NCBI GenBank assembly: GCA_017882465.1
Contig: JADGPN010000003.1
Span: 1 to 45,396 of the forward strand
Reading direction: 5' to 3'
DNA: 45,396 bases
Source: Solirubrobacteraceae bacterium
GTDB taxonomy: Bacteria > Actinomycetota > Thermoleophilia > Solirubrobacterales > Solirubrobacteraceae
Both the position numbers and the translations under genes were made by a program. The first letter of the stretch is position 1. The number at the start of each line of letters is the position of its first letter. Under the pieces are notes generated by a model. It was given only the letters and a program-made list of their open reading frames with translations, was not told the DNA's origin and did not search any database. Below are positions 8,257 to 16,630 of this stretch, in pieces.

Positions 8257-9032
8257 GTGGCCCGCACCAAAGCCATCAGTGGCTCAATGAGAGCAGCCGG
8301 AGCGGCGGCAACGCCCGAGGGGTCCTCGGGCGTTGCCGCCAGCGGGCGCACGTCGATCGCGGCGCGGGCTGCGATCAGGGCGCCGGCGGCCAGGTCCCAG
8401 GCCTTGAGCCCGCGCTCGAAATAGGCGTCGTAGCGCCCGCAGGCGGTCCAGGCCAGGTCGAGCGCTGCAGCACCGAGCCGGCGGATGTCGCGGACCCGCG
8501 GCAGCAGCCGGGCGATGACCACCGCTTGGCGCTCGCGTACCTGGGCGTCGTAGCTGAATCCGGTGGCGATGAGCGCCGTCGAGAGGTCGGAGCGCTTGGA
8601 TGCTTCGATCGCCTCGCCGTTGAGGGTCGGCGGCCCGGACCGGGTCGCCGCGAAGCATTCGTCGCGGATCGGATCGAGCACCACGCCGGCGAGCGCGCCG
8701 CGTGCGTCCTCGCAGGCGATCGAGACGGCGAAGACGGGGATGCCGAACAGGTAGTTGATCGTGCCGTCCAGAGGGTCGACCACCCATCGCAGCGAGCCGT
8801 GACCGCTGGCCCCGCCCTCCTCGGCCAGGATCGAGTCCCCGGGACGGCGCGCGGCGAGCACGTCCCTGATCGCGGACTCGGCGGCGAGATCCGCGTCGGA
8901 GACGAGGTCCGTCGGTCCACTCTTGGCGCGCACGCCCTCACGCTGGCCGAAACGGGCTCGGAGCTCAGCGGCCGCCGCGGCGGCGGCCTCCTCAGCGATG
9001 GCGAGGAGCGCCTGCTCCCCGGTGTCGGTCAT
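8253..9032 (-). CDS. Inositol monophosphatase family phosphatase
   Basis: 259 aa, the usual family length. The Mg-binding motifs are present: the AEEGG glutamates (about residue 70), WVVDPLDGTINY (about 85) and the late WDLAAGALI aspartate (about 215). The family hydrolyses inositol phosphates, 3'-phosphoadenosine phosphates or histidinol phosphate; the substrate cannot be fixed from motifs. The start MTDTGEQALL is chosen over a 436-aa ORF whose N-terminus is the shadow of the divergent gene. TACAAC lies 7 nt before the ATG, suggesting a leaderless transcript. First gene of a two-gene operon with the DMFase-like lipoprotein. Confidence 0.92.
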   Translation of the reverse strand: MTDTGEQALLAIAEEAAAAAAAELRARFGQREGVRAKSGPTDLVSDADLAAESAIRDVLAARRPGDSILAEEGGASGHGSLRWVVDPLDGTINYLFGIPVFAVSIACEDARGALAGVVLDPIRDECFAATRSGPPTLNGEAIEASKRSDLSTALIATGFSYDAQVRERQAVVIARLLPRVRDIRRLGAAALDLAWTACGRYDAYFERGLKAWDLAAGALIAARAAIDVRPLAATPEDPSGVAAAPAALIEPLMALVRAT

Positions 9033-9146
9033 CGCCCACGTTGTAGCGAATCGCGGCCAAAGCCGAGCTACAGGCCATTCCGGCGAGGCGCCGCCGCCCC
9101 GGCTAACGCCGCGGGCGGCGAACCGGCCTGGGATCATGCCCGCTCG

Positions 9147-10361
9147 ATGGGAGCAGCGGAGACGGTCATCGGTCTGGCGCAGTTCGACCGGCGCGGAGCC
9201 GGCACGGACGCCGAGCGCCGAGCGGCCGCGTGGCTGTGCGGGGAGCTCCAGGCCAGCGGGCGCGATGCGCGCCTGGAGACGTTCTGGTGTCGTCCGAGCT
9301 GGGCCCTGACCCACGCCTGGCACGTGGCGCTGGGGCTGGCCGGCTGCCTGGTCGCCGCCTCGGACCCGCAGATCGGCGGTGCGCTGATCCTGGTCGCGGT
9401 GCTGTCGGTCCTGGCCGACGCCGTGTTCGGAGTCTCGCTCGGCCGGCGCCTGACGCCCGAGCGAGCGAGCCAGAACGTGGTCGGCGGCGGTGATCCTGGG
9501 GATGACCGGATACGGCTGATCGTTACGGCCAACTACGACGCCGGCAGGATGGGACTCGTCCACCGGGACGGTGTCCGGGCGGCCACGGCGAGGCTCCGGA
9601 GGCTCACCGGCGATCTGTCACTCGGTTGGGTCGGATGGCTGGTGATCGCGCTCCTGTGGCTGCTCGCGGTGGCGATCCTGCGGCTCGAGGGTCAGCGCGG
9701 CACAGTCGCCGGCGTCGCGCAGCTGCTACCCACGGTCGTGCTGGTGATCTCGCTGGCGCTCCTGATCGAGCTGGCCAGCGCGGGCTTCGGCCCCGGCGCT
9801 GGTGATGACGGCGCCGGGGTCGGCGTCGCCCTGGCCCTGCTGCGCGCGCTCGATGCCGGGCCGCCGGGCCAGCTGGCGGTGGAGCTGGTGCTGCAGGGGG
9901 CCGGGGACGGAGGCGCGATCGGCCTGCGGCGGCATCTGCGCGCCCGCCGCAGGACGCTCAACGTCACCAACACCGTCGTGCTGGGGATCGCGGCCTGCGG
10001 CGCGGGCCGCCCGCGATGGTGGGTGAGCGACGGCACGCTCGTCCCTCTGCGCTCCTTCGCGCGGCTGCGCGAGCTCAGCGCCCGGGTGGCTGAGGCCGAG
10101 GCCAACCTCTCGGCCGGCCCGCACCGAGGCCGGGGCATCGCTCCCGCGCTGCCCGCCCGGGCGGCCGGACTGCCCGCGCTCACGATCGGCTGCCTGGACG
10201 AGCGCGGGATCGCTCCACGCTCGCACACTCCCGCCGATGCGGCCGACGCCGTGGAGCCGGCCGCGCTGGACGCGGCGCTCGTGTTCGCGCTCGCGCTGGT
10301 CGATGCAATCGACGCCGATGTGGCGAGATTGCGCCGCGACCGGGAGGCGGTCGGCGGGTAG
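9147..10361 (+). CDS. Membrane protein with degenerate M28 (aminopeptidase-like) domain
   Basis: 404 aa. The fold of a zinc peptidase of family M28 is recognisable but the metal site is eroded. The usual HYDS is ANYDAG (His to Asn). GANDN is GAGDDGAGVGVALALL, with the Asp kept. The catalytic Glu-Glu of the FxxxGAEExGLxG block reads LQGAGDGGAIGL. The terminal His survives in RSHTPADAADAVE. Hydrophobic segments at about 50-95 and 160-215 suggest two pairs of membrane helices inserted in the domain. It is probably not an active peptidase and may bind a ligand or partner. The start MGAAETVIGL is chosen because homology begins there. Divergent from the IMPase operon, 114 bp apart. Confidence 0.82.
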   Translation: MGAAETVIGLAQFDRRGAGTDAERRAAAWLCGELQASGRDARLETFWCRPSWALTHAWHVALGLAGCLVAASDPQIGGALILVAVLSVLADAVFGVSLGRRLTPERASQNVVGGGDPGDDRIRLIVTANYDAGRMGLVHRDGVRAATARLRRLTGDLSLGWVGWLVIALLWLLAVAILRLEGQRGTVAGVAQLLPTVVLVISLALLIELASAGFGPGAGDDGAGVGVALALLRALDAGPPGQLAVELVLQGAGDGGAIGLRRHLRARRRTLNVTNTVVLGIAACGAGRPRWWVSDGTLVPLRSFARLRELSARVAEAEANLSAGPHRGRGIAPALPARAAGLPALTIGCLDERGIAPRSHTPADAADAVEPAALDAALVFALALVDAIDADVARLRRDREAVGG

Positions 10362-10436
10362 CCCGCCTCCGGCCGGCGCCGCGACGAGGCCCGCTACCCG
10401 GCAGCGCCGCAGCGAGACGAGTCCGGGGCGCTGACC

Positions 10437-11957
10437 CTACGCCGGTGTCACCGCGTTGCGCTTGGCCGGCCATTCGCGGTGTTTCCCGGCCGCCAGCGCA
10501 AAGCGGCGCACCAGCTCGGCGCGCAGATCCTCAGGCGGGATCACCGCATCGACGACGAGCTCGGAGCCGAGGTGGAGGATGTCGATGTCCTCCGCATACT
10601 CCCGCCTGAGCTCCTCGGTGCGAGCGGCGCGGAGGTCGGGATCGTCGATCGCCTGCAGCTGGTTGTAGTAGACGGCGTTGATCGCCGCCTGCGGGCCCAT
10701 GACGGCGATCGAGGCGCTGGGCAGGGCGATGCAGCAGTCGGGCTCGAAGGCCGGCCCGGCCATCGCGTAGAGCCCGGCTCCGTAGGCCTTGCGCACGATC
10801 ACCGAGATCTTCGGCACCGTCGCCTCCGATACCGCGCTGATCATCTTCGCGCCATGGCGGATGATGCCCTCGCGCTCGACCTGAGTGCCGATCATGAAGC
10901 CGGGCACGTCGGCCAGGAACAGCAATGGGACGTTGAAGGCGTTGCAGGTCTGGATGAATCGCGCGCACTTGTCGGAGGAGTCGACGAACAGCACCCCGCC
11001 CTTGACCTTGGGCTGGTTGGCCACCACGCCCAGGACCCGGCCGTCCAGCCGCCCGTAGGCCACGATCACCTCCTTGGCCCAGCGGGCGTGGATCTCGAGC
11101 AGCGAGCCCGCATCGAGCAGGCTGTCGAGCAGTTCGCGCATGTCGAACGGCTTGTTCTCGTCGGCCGGGATCAGCTCCCGGATCGGCCGGTCTGACTCCG
11201 GCTCGGCCGGCGGGGCAACGGGCGGCTCGCCCTCCCAGTTCGCCGGGAAGTAGCTCAGGTACCGGCGCGCGAGCTCGATCCCCTCCTCGTCGCTGCGCAC
11301 CAGCACATGGCCACAGCCGCTCTTGGAGGTGTGCATCCTGGCGCCGCCCATCTCCTCGAGCGTGACCTTCTCGCCGATCACCATCTCCGCCATCCGCGGC
11401 GAGCCGAGGTACATCGAAGCGTTGCCGTCGCGCATGATCACGATGTCGCAGAAGGCGGGGATGTAGGCGCCGCCGGCGGCGCTCGGCCCGAACAGGACGC
11501 AGACCTGCGGCACCAGGCCGGAGAGCCGCACCTGGTTGTAGAAGATTCGGCCGGCGTGCCGCCGCCCGGGAAACATCTGCACCTGGTGATCGATCCGGGC
11601 GCCGGCCGAATCGACCAGGTAGATGATCGGCGCGCGCAGCGTCAGCGCCCGCTCCTGGATGCGGAGGATCTTCTCGACCGTCTTGGGCCCCCACGATCCG
11701 GCCTTCACGGTCGGGTCGTTGGCCATCACCGCGACGACGCGGCCGCCGATCGTGCCCAGCCCGGTGACGACGCCCTCGGCGCCCAGCCCCTCCTGCTCCC
11801 AGCTGGCCAGCAGCCCGTCCTCGGCGAACGAGCCGGGATCCAGCACCTTGGCCACCCGCACGCGCACCGGCAGCTTGCCCTGCTCGGCCGCCTTGGCACG
11901 GTGGCGGTCCGGTCCGCCGGCGAGCGCGCGGGCCTCTGCGTCTTGCACATCGGTCAT
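10437..11957 (-). CDS. Acyl-CoA carboxylase beta (carboxyltransferase) subunit, PccB-like
   Basis: 506 aa with two crotonase-fold halves. It moves CO2 from biotin to an acyl-CoA such as propionyl- or methylcrotonyl-CoA. Motifs: SAGARIDHQVQMFPGRR (about 115), FGPSAAGGAYIPAF (about 145), MGGARMHTSKSGCGH (about 205), VANQPKVKGG (about 310), FLADVPGFMIG (about 345) and RKAYGAGLYAMAG (about 385). The segment DHQVQMFPGRRHAGRIFYNQ resembles methylcrotonoyl/geranyl-type subunits as much as PccB. No biotin-carrying alpha subunit is present nearby. It starts at 11957 with ATGA overlap onto the upstream membrane protein gene, so it is the last gene of the dehydrogenase-membrane protein-carboxylase operon. 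Confidence 0.93.
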   Translation of the reverse strand: MTDVQDAEARALAGGPDRHRAKAAEQGKLPVRVRVAKVLDPGSFAEDGLLASWEQEGLGAEGVVTGLGTIGGRVVAVMANDPTVKAGSWGPKTVEKILRIQERALTLRAPIIYLVDSAGARIDHQVQMFPGRRHAGRIFYNQVRLSGLVPQVCVLFGPSAAGGAYIPAFCDIVIMRDGNASMYLGSPRMAEMVIGEKVTLEEMGGARMHTSKSGCGHVLVRSDEEGIELARRYLSYFPANWEGEPPVAPPAEPESDRPIRELIPADENKPFDMRELLDSLLDAGSLLEIHARWAKEVIVAYGRLDGRVLGVVANQPKVKGGVLFVDSSDKCARFIQTCNAFNVPLLFLADVPGFMIGTQVEREGIIRHGAKMISAVSEATVPKISVIVRKAYGAGLYAMAGPAFEPDCCIALPSASIAVMGPQAAINAVYYNQLQAIDDPDLRAARTEELRREYAEDIDILHLGSELVVDAVIPPEDLRAELVRRFALAAGKHREWPAKRNAVTPA

Positions 11958-12913
11958 TCGGTGTCCTTGGGATCGAGGGAAACGGTGGGTGCGATGCCCG
12001 AGGCGGGCTCGGGCGGCAGCGGCCGGCGCGGGCGCAGCCCGACGATGAGCCCCACGGCTCCGAGCGCGAACAGGAACAGGGGCCAGCCGACGAGCGCGCC
12101 GCGGTTGATCGCCGGGACGCCGGCGAGAGCGGCGAACACGATCAGCACCGCCGTGCCGAGGTAAGCCGGCCCGGGCTCGCGGTCGGCGCCGGCGTAGGCG
12201 ACGAGGCCGAAGCCGATCGCCAGCAGATAGAGCTCCCAGCCGACCGCCGCCCCGGCGGCTGAGGGCAGCCGGCCTCCGGCGGGCGCCTGAATCGTCGCCG
12301 CCACCAGGGTGCCGAGCAGGAAGCTGGCGCCGAGCACCAGCGCGAGCAGCCCGGCCGCGTTGACGAGGGAGACAGCGTGCCGGCGCCGGCTGTCGCGCAG
12401 GCGGACCGCCCCGGCGATCAGCGGCACCGTCAGCACCAGCAGCAGGGCCCGGAAGGTCCCGAGGCTCTCCGGCCCCCACGCCCAGGCCACGAACGCCTCG
12501 ACGGCGACCACCGCGGCGAGCGCGGCGAGCAGCGTGCACACGGCAGAATTGGCCCGGAGCGCGACGGTGGCGGCGAGCACGGCCTCGGCGGCGAGGATCC
12601 ACGCGACGGCGCCGCTGCCCGGCCGGCGCCCGGAGCCGAGGATCTCGGCCAGCAGCACCAGCGCCGGGAGCAGCGTGAGCAGGCCCGCGACCAGCAGCAC
12701 GGTGTGGTAGGACCGGGGTCCGTCGAACTGGAGCGGCGCCAGCCAGCCCATGGTCAGGACCAGGCCCCCGACCAGCGCCACCACGACAAAGCGCGGCCCG
12801 AGCGACCACTGCGCCATCCGCAGCTCGATGATCACCGCCGAGAGCGCCAGCGGCACCGCACCCGCAGCGATCACGTCACCGCGGTGCGGGTGCGGCCGCA
12901 GTCGCTCGATCAC
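11954..12913 (-). CDS. Polytopic membrane protein of unknown function
   Basis: About 319 aa and mostly hydrophobic, with roughly nine to ten predicted helices, for example IAAGAVPLALSAVIIELRM, FVVVALVGGLVLTMGWLAP, AVAWILAAEAVLAATVAL and WPLFLFALGAVGLIVGL. A cytoplasmic Pro-rich tail ends in DPKDTE. No family is recognised with confidence. GTG at 12913 is chosen because GAGGTGAG precedes it; GTG at 12922, overlapping the dehydrogenase stop, is also possible. It is coupled at both ends, to the 3-hydroxyacyl-CoA dehydrogenase before it and the carboxylase subunit after it. That position suggests a role near acyl-CoA use, but this is only inference. Confidence 0.82.
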   Translation of the reverse strand: MIERLRPHPHRGDVIAAGAVPLALSAVIIELRMAQWSLGPRFVVVALVGGLVLTMGWLAPLQFDGPRSYHTVLLVAGLLTLLPALVLLAEILGSGRRPGSGAVAWILAAEAVLAATVALRANSAVCTLLAALAAVVAVEAFVAWAWGPESLGTFRALLLVLTVPLIAGAVRLRDSRRRHAVSLVNAAGLLALVLGASFLLGTLVAATIQAPAGGRLPSAAGAAVGWELYLLAIGFGLVAYAGADREPGPAYLGTAVLIVFAALAGVPAINRGALVGWPLFLFALGAVGLIVGLRPRRPLPPEPASGIAPTVSLDPKDTE

Positions 12914-12918
12914 CCGGC

Positions 12919-13806
12919 TCACCTCAGACCGGGGTTCTCCACCGGCGTCTCGCCCGAGTAGTCGTAGAAGCCGATCCCGGACTTGCGCCCGTACCAGCCC
13001 GCGGCGAGCATCTTGCGCAGGGTCGGCGGCCGAGCGAAGCGCCGCTCCCGGAACTCGTCGTACAGCGCGTCGCACACCGCTCCGATCGTGTCCAGGCCGA
13101 TCAAGTCGAGCAGCGCGAGCGGGCCCATCGGGTGCGCGGCGCCGCCCTTCATCCCCTCGTCGATCTCGGTGATCGACCCGACGCCCTCCTCGTAGGCCCG
13201 AATCGCGTCGAGCATGTACGGGACCAGCAGCCGGTTGACGATGAAGCCCGCCTTGTCGTTGGTCTGCACCGTCAGCTTGCCGAGCCGGCGGCCGAACTCG
13301 AGCCCCACCTCGAGCGCCTCGGGCGAGGTGGTCACGCAGCGGACGACCTCGAGCAGCTTCATCACCTGAACCGGGTTGAAGAAATGCAGCCCCAGGAAGC
13401 GCTCGGGGCGGCTCGTGCTGGCAGCCTGCTCGATCACCGCCAGCGAGGACGTGTTGGTGGCGAAGAACGCCTCGGGCTTGGCCACGGCGTCGACCGCGGC
13501 CCACATCTCGAGCTTCAGCCCGAGATCCTCGGTGATCGCCTCGAGCACCAGGTCGCAGTCGGCGAGATCGCCGTAGTCAACCGTTCCCTGGATGCGCGAA
13601 CGCACCGCGTCGGCATCCTCCTGGGTGGCCTTGCCCTTCTCCACAGCCCGAGCGAGCTGCTTCTCGATCTTGCCGATCCCCTTGGCCAGCGGGGCCTCGT
13701 CGACCTCGCGGACGACCACCTCGTAGCCCGCCTGGGCGGCCACCTGCGTGATGCCGTGGCCCATCAGGCCACATCCGAGCACCCCAACCTTCTCGATCTC
13801 CGCCAT
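12919..13806 (-). CDS. 3-hydroxybutyryl-CoA dehydrogenase (3-hydroxyacyl-CoA dehydrogenase family)
   Basis: 295 aa, the standard length for the bacterial single-domain HBD. An NAD-binding GCGLMGHGITQVAAQ loop lies at about residue 10. The catalytic region ATNTSSLAV...GLHFFNPV has the family His near 145. The C-terminal dimerisation domain has GFIVNRLLVPYMLDAIR and HPMGPLALLDLIGLDT. It interconverts acetoacetyl-CoA and 3-hydroxybutyryl-CoA. GGGAGA sits at good distance before the ATG, and TACGCT further up may be its -10. First gene of the operon with the membrane protein and the carboxylase beta subunit. Confidence 0.95.
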   Translation of the reverse strand: MAEIEKVGVLGCGLMGHGITQVAAQAGYEVVVREVDEAPLAKGIGKIEKQLARAVEKGKATQEDADAVRSRIQGTVDYGDLADCDLVLEAITEDLGLKLEMWAAVDAVAKPEAFFATNTSSLAVIEQAASTSRPERFLGLHFFNPVQVMKLLEVVRCVTTSPEALEVGLEFGRRLGKLTVQTNDKAGFIVNRLLVPYMLDAIRAYEEGVGSITEIDEGMKGGAAHPMGPLALLDLIGLDTIGAVCDALYDEFRERRFARPPTLRKMLAAGWYGRKSGIGFYDYSGETPVENPGLR

Positions 13807-13888
13807 GCCGTCTCCCTTATCGCTTGCGAGGCGCGCAAGCGTACGCCACCCGAGCCCGACGGGACCGGCAGAGCGCGCCGGTGGCGGC

Positions 13889-14653
13889 TCAGAGGACCTT
13901 GGACAGGAACGTCCTGGTGCGCTCGTGCTGCGGGTTCGAGATCACGTCGTCGGGCTTTCCCGACTCGACGACGACGCCCGCGTCCATGAACACGACCGTG
14001 TCGGCGACCCCGCGGGCGAAGCCCATCTCGTGCGTGACGACGATCATCGTCATGCCCTGGGAGGCGAGCTGGCGCATCACGTCGAGGACGTCGCCGACCA
14101 GCTCGGGGTCGAGCGCCGAGGTGGGCTCGTCGAACAGCATCAGCTTGGGGCGCATGGCCAGCGCGCGGGCGATCGCCACCCGCTGCTGCTGGCCGCCGGA
14201 GAGCTGGGCCGGATAGCTATCGGCCTTCTCGGCCAGCCCGACCTGCGCGAGCAGCTCACGGGCGCGCTCGCGCGCCTCCGCGCGGCGCAGCTTCAGCACC
14301 TTGACCGGCGCCTCGACGACGTTGTCCAGCGCCGTCATGTGCGGGAACAGGTTGAAGTGCTGGAACACCATCCCGATCTGGGCCCGCTTTCCGCACACCT
14401 CGGAATCGCGCAGCTCGTGCAGCTTGCCGCCGGTCTCGCGGTAGCCGACCAGCTCGCCGTCGACGGACAGGCGCCCGGAGTTGATCTTCTCCAGATGGTT
14501 GATGCAGCGCAGGAACGTCGACTTGCCAGACCCCGACGGCCCCAGCAGGCACATCACCTCGCCGGCCTTCACCTCGAGGCTGATTCCGTTCAGCACCTCG
14601 AGGCGCCCAAAGCGCTTGTGCACGCCCTCGGCTTTGACCATCGGCTCGCTCAT
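13889..14653 (-). CDS. Polar amino acid ABC transporter ATP-binding protein (GlnQ-like)
   Basis: 254 aa. Walker A is [15 protein letters not shown] (about 40), the Q-loop is at [14 protein letters not shown], the ABC signature is [17 protein letters not shown] (about 145), Walker B is [14 protein letters not shown] (about 167) and the switch His is in VTHEMGFAR (about 203). It powers uptake of a polar amino acid together with the two genes upstream. Its ATG overlaps the permease stop (ATGA). Confidence 0.96.
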   Translation of the reverse strand: MSEPMVKAEGVHKRFGRLEVLNGISLEVKAGEVMCLLGPSGSGKSTFLRCINHLEKINSGRLSVDGELVGYRETGGKLHELRDSEVCGKRAQIGMVFQHFNLFPHMTALDNVVEAPVKVLKLRRAEARERARELLAQVGLAEKADSYPAQLSGGQQQRVAIARALAMRPKLMLFDEPTSALDPELVGDVLDVMRQLASQGMTMIVVTHEMGFARGVADTVVFMDAGVVVESGKPDDVISNPQHERTRTFLSKVL

Positions 14654-15588
14654 GGCGCACCGCCGGCGCTGCCGCGCCCGAAACCGAGCCAGCGTTCTCG
14701 CATCCCGGCCTGCTCAGCGCGCGAGAAGCCGCGCCCGAACCGCCGTTCGATGAAGTACTGACCCACGTACAGCACGCTCGTCATGACCAGATACCAGAAG
14801 CTGGCCACGATCAGGAGCTGAATCGTCTTGTAATTCACGCTGTAGATCAGCTGCGCGGAGTACAGCAGCTCCGTGTAGGCAATCACGCTGACGAGCGACG
14901 AGTTCTTCAGCATCGAGATCGTCTCGTTGCCGGTCGGCGGCACGATCACGCGCATCGCCTGCGGCAGCACCACCCGCCGCATCGTCAGCAGCCGGCTCAT
15001 CCCCAGCGACGCGGCCGCCTCGGACTGGCCCTCGTCGACCGAGATGATGCCGGCGCGAACGATCTCGGCCATGTACGCCGCCTCGTTGAGGCCCAGTGCG
15101 AGCACGGAGACGAGGAACGGCTTCAGCAGCGAGTTCGCATCGGCGTGGATGAACGCGGGGCCGAACGGGATCCCGAGGTTGATCTTGGGGTACAAGGCCG
15201 AGATGTAGCTCCAGAACAGGATCTGGACCAGCAGCGGCGTGCCGCGGAAGAACCAGATGTAGACCCAGCTCGCCCCGGATACGAGCGGGTTGGGCGACAG
15301 CCGCATCACGGCGAGCAGGACCCCGCCCACGATCCCGACGATCATCGCCACGACGGTCAGCTCGATCGTGATCCGGACGCCATGCAGGATCCGGGGGTCG
15401 AACAGGTACTGGCCGACGATGCTCCACTCGAAGCGCGGGTTGGTCGCGACCGAGTTGATGATCGCGACCGTGATGAGCAGCACGATCGCCGCGGTGATCC
15501 AGCGCCCCGGGTGGCGGACCGGGACGGCCTTGATGTCCTCAGGCCGTCCCTGTCCCTCCTGACTCTCGGTGGCCTCGGTGGAGGGCAC
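14650..15588 (-). CDS. Amino acid ABC transporter permease (HisMQ/GlnP type)
   Basis: 312 aa. A 30-residue hydrophilic head is followed by about five to six membrane helices. The permease coupling loop [22 protein letters not shown] (the EAA motif) lies near residue 205. [15 protein letters not shown] and [18 protein letters not shown] are typical of the His/Glu/Gln/Arg family. The GTG at 15588 has GAGGTAG just upstream, overlapping the stop of the binding-protein gene, so the two are coupled. Presumably a homodimer, as no second permease is present. Confidence 0.95.
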   Translation of the reverse strand: MPSTEATESQEGQGRPEDIKAVPVRHPGRWITAAIVLLITVAIINSVATNPRFEWSIVGQYLFDPRILHGVRITIELTVVAMIVGIVGGVLLAVMRLSPNPLVSGASWVYIWFFRGTPLLVQILFWSYISALYPKINLGIPFGPAFIHADANSLLKPFLVSVLALGLNEAAYMAEIVRAGIISVDEGQSEAAASLGMSRLLTMRRVVLPQAMRVIVPPTGNETISMLKNSSLVSVIAYTELLYSAQLIYSVNYKTIQLLIVASFWYLVMTSVLYVGQYFIERRFGRGFSRAEQAGMRERWLGFGRGSAGGAP

Positions 15589-15599
15589 GAGCGTCTACC

Positions 15600-16523
15600 T
15601 CAGCTCGTCGCTCCGTTGATCTGCGGGTTGGTGATCGCGCCCGGCTCGATCCCCCACTTGGTGAGGATCGCCTTGTAGGTGCCGTCGGCCATCAGCGCCT
15701 TGACCGCGGCCAGCACCGCCGGAGCCATCCCGTTGCCCTTGGGCAGCGCGAGGCCGTATGGGGCGGTGCCGTAGGTCTGGCCGACGAGCTTGAACGTGCC
15801 GTTCGACTGCTTGACCGCGTAGTCGGCCACCGGCGAGTCGGCCATCACGACCTGGGCGCGACCCGACTGCAGCGCGAGGTTGGCGCCGTTCTGGTCGGGG
15901 AACACGAGCACGGTCACGCCGCCCTTGCCGGCGCTCTTGCACTTGGCGCTCTGGGCGGTTGCGTCCGTCTGCTGGGTGGTGCCCTTCTCGACCGCGACCG
16001 TGTGCCCGCACAGGTCGGCCAGCGTGTTGACCGAGACGCCGCCCTGAGCCTTGGTGTAGAACGAGGTGCCGGCGGAGAAGTAGGTCACGAAATCAACCGT
16101 CTTCTCACGGGCCTTGGTGTCGGTGAACGAGGAGGCGCCCATGTCGTACTTGCCGGCGGCCAACCCGGGGATGATGCTGTCGAAAGTCGCGTTGACGACG
16201 CTGACTTTCAGTCCCATCGCGGCGCCCAGTGCCTGGGCGAGGTCGGCGTCCATCCCCTGCACGGTGTGGCCGTCGCTGGCGACGAACTCGTTGGGGGCGT
16301 AGCTTGCGTCGGCGGCGACCGTGTACGTCCCCTTCGATTTCACCGACGCCGGCACCAGCGCCACGACGGAGGCGACGGCGGCTGTCGTCGGGGTGCTCGC
16401 GGTCGTGCTCGCGCCCGACGAACTGGAGCTGCTCGAGCTGCTGGAGCTGGAGCCGCAGCCGGCCACCACGACCGCGGCGATCGTACACATGGCCATGCCC
16501 AACCGGCCCACACTGAAACGCAT
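15600..16523 (-). CDS. Amino acid ABC transporter substrate-binding lipoprotein
   Basis: 307 aa. The signal peptide ends in VVVAGC (lipobox), followed by a run of 12 serines and a Thr/Ala linker, then a type II periplasmic-binding-protein domain of the SBP_bac_3 family from about residue 65: GTYTVAADASYAPNEF, GMDADLAQALG, FTDTKAREKTVDFVTYFSAG and KGTTQQTDA. The typical Arg that holds the amino acid carboxylate may be replaced, as AREKTVDF lies where the family has TPER. AGGAGG precedes the ATG. First gene of the transporter operon. Ligand unknown. Confidence 0.94.
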   Translation of the reverse strand: MRFSVGRLGMAMCTIAAVVVAGCGSSSSSSSSSSSSGASTTASTPTTAAVASVVALVPASVKSKGTYTVAADASYAPNEFVASDGHTVQGMDADLAQALGAAMGLKVSVVNATFDSIIPGLAAGKYDMGASSFTDTKAREKTVDFVTYFSAGTSFYTKAQGGVSVNTLADLCGHTVAVEKGTTQQTDATAQSAKCKSAGKGGVTVLVFPDQNGANLALQSGRAQVVMADSPVADYAVKQSNGTFKLVGQTYGTAPYGLALPKGNGMAPAVLAAVKALMADGTYKAILTKWGIEPGAITNPQINGATS

Positions 16524-16575
16524 CACTGACCTCCTGGTCGAAAAGTCGTTGCACGGTCGCCCCCGGATGCGGCCC

Positions 16576-16581
16576 AGAATA
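16576..16581 (-). promoter_or_regulatory. Candidate -10 box of the amino acid ABC operon
   Basis: TATTCT on the minus strand lies about 50 nt before the binding-protein start. The resulting leader would carry the AGGAGG ribosome binding site. TTCACA lies directly against it, too close for a standard -35. Confidence 0.35.
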
Positions 16582-16630
16582 TGTGAACTCCCGGCCACGG
16601 TCGAGGTCTGCGGTACCTGCTAATCAGGGT

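Noticed and set aside
11958-12809. N-terminal extension of the acyl-CoA carboxylase ORF
   Set aside because: Out-of-frame shadow of the membrane protein gene; the ATGA overlap at 11954-11957 marks the real start.
12914-13504. N-terminal extension of the membrane protein ORF
   Set aside because: Out-of-frame shadow of the 3-hydroxybutyryl-CoA dehydrogenase gene.
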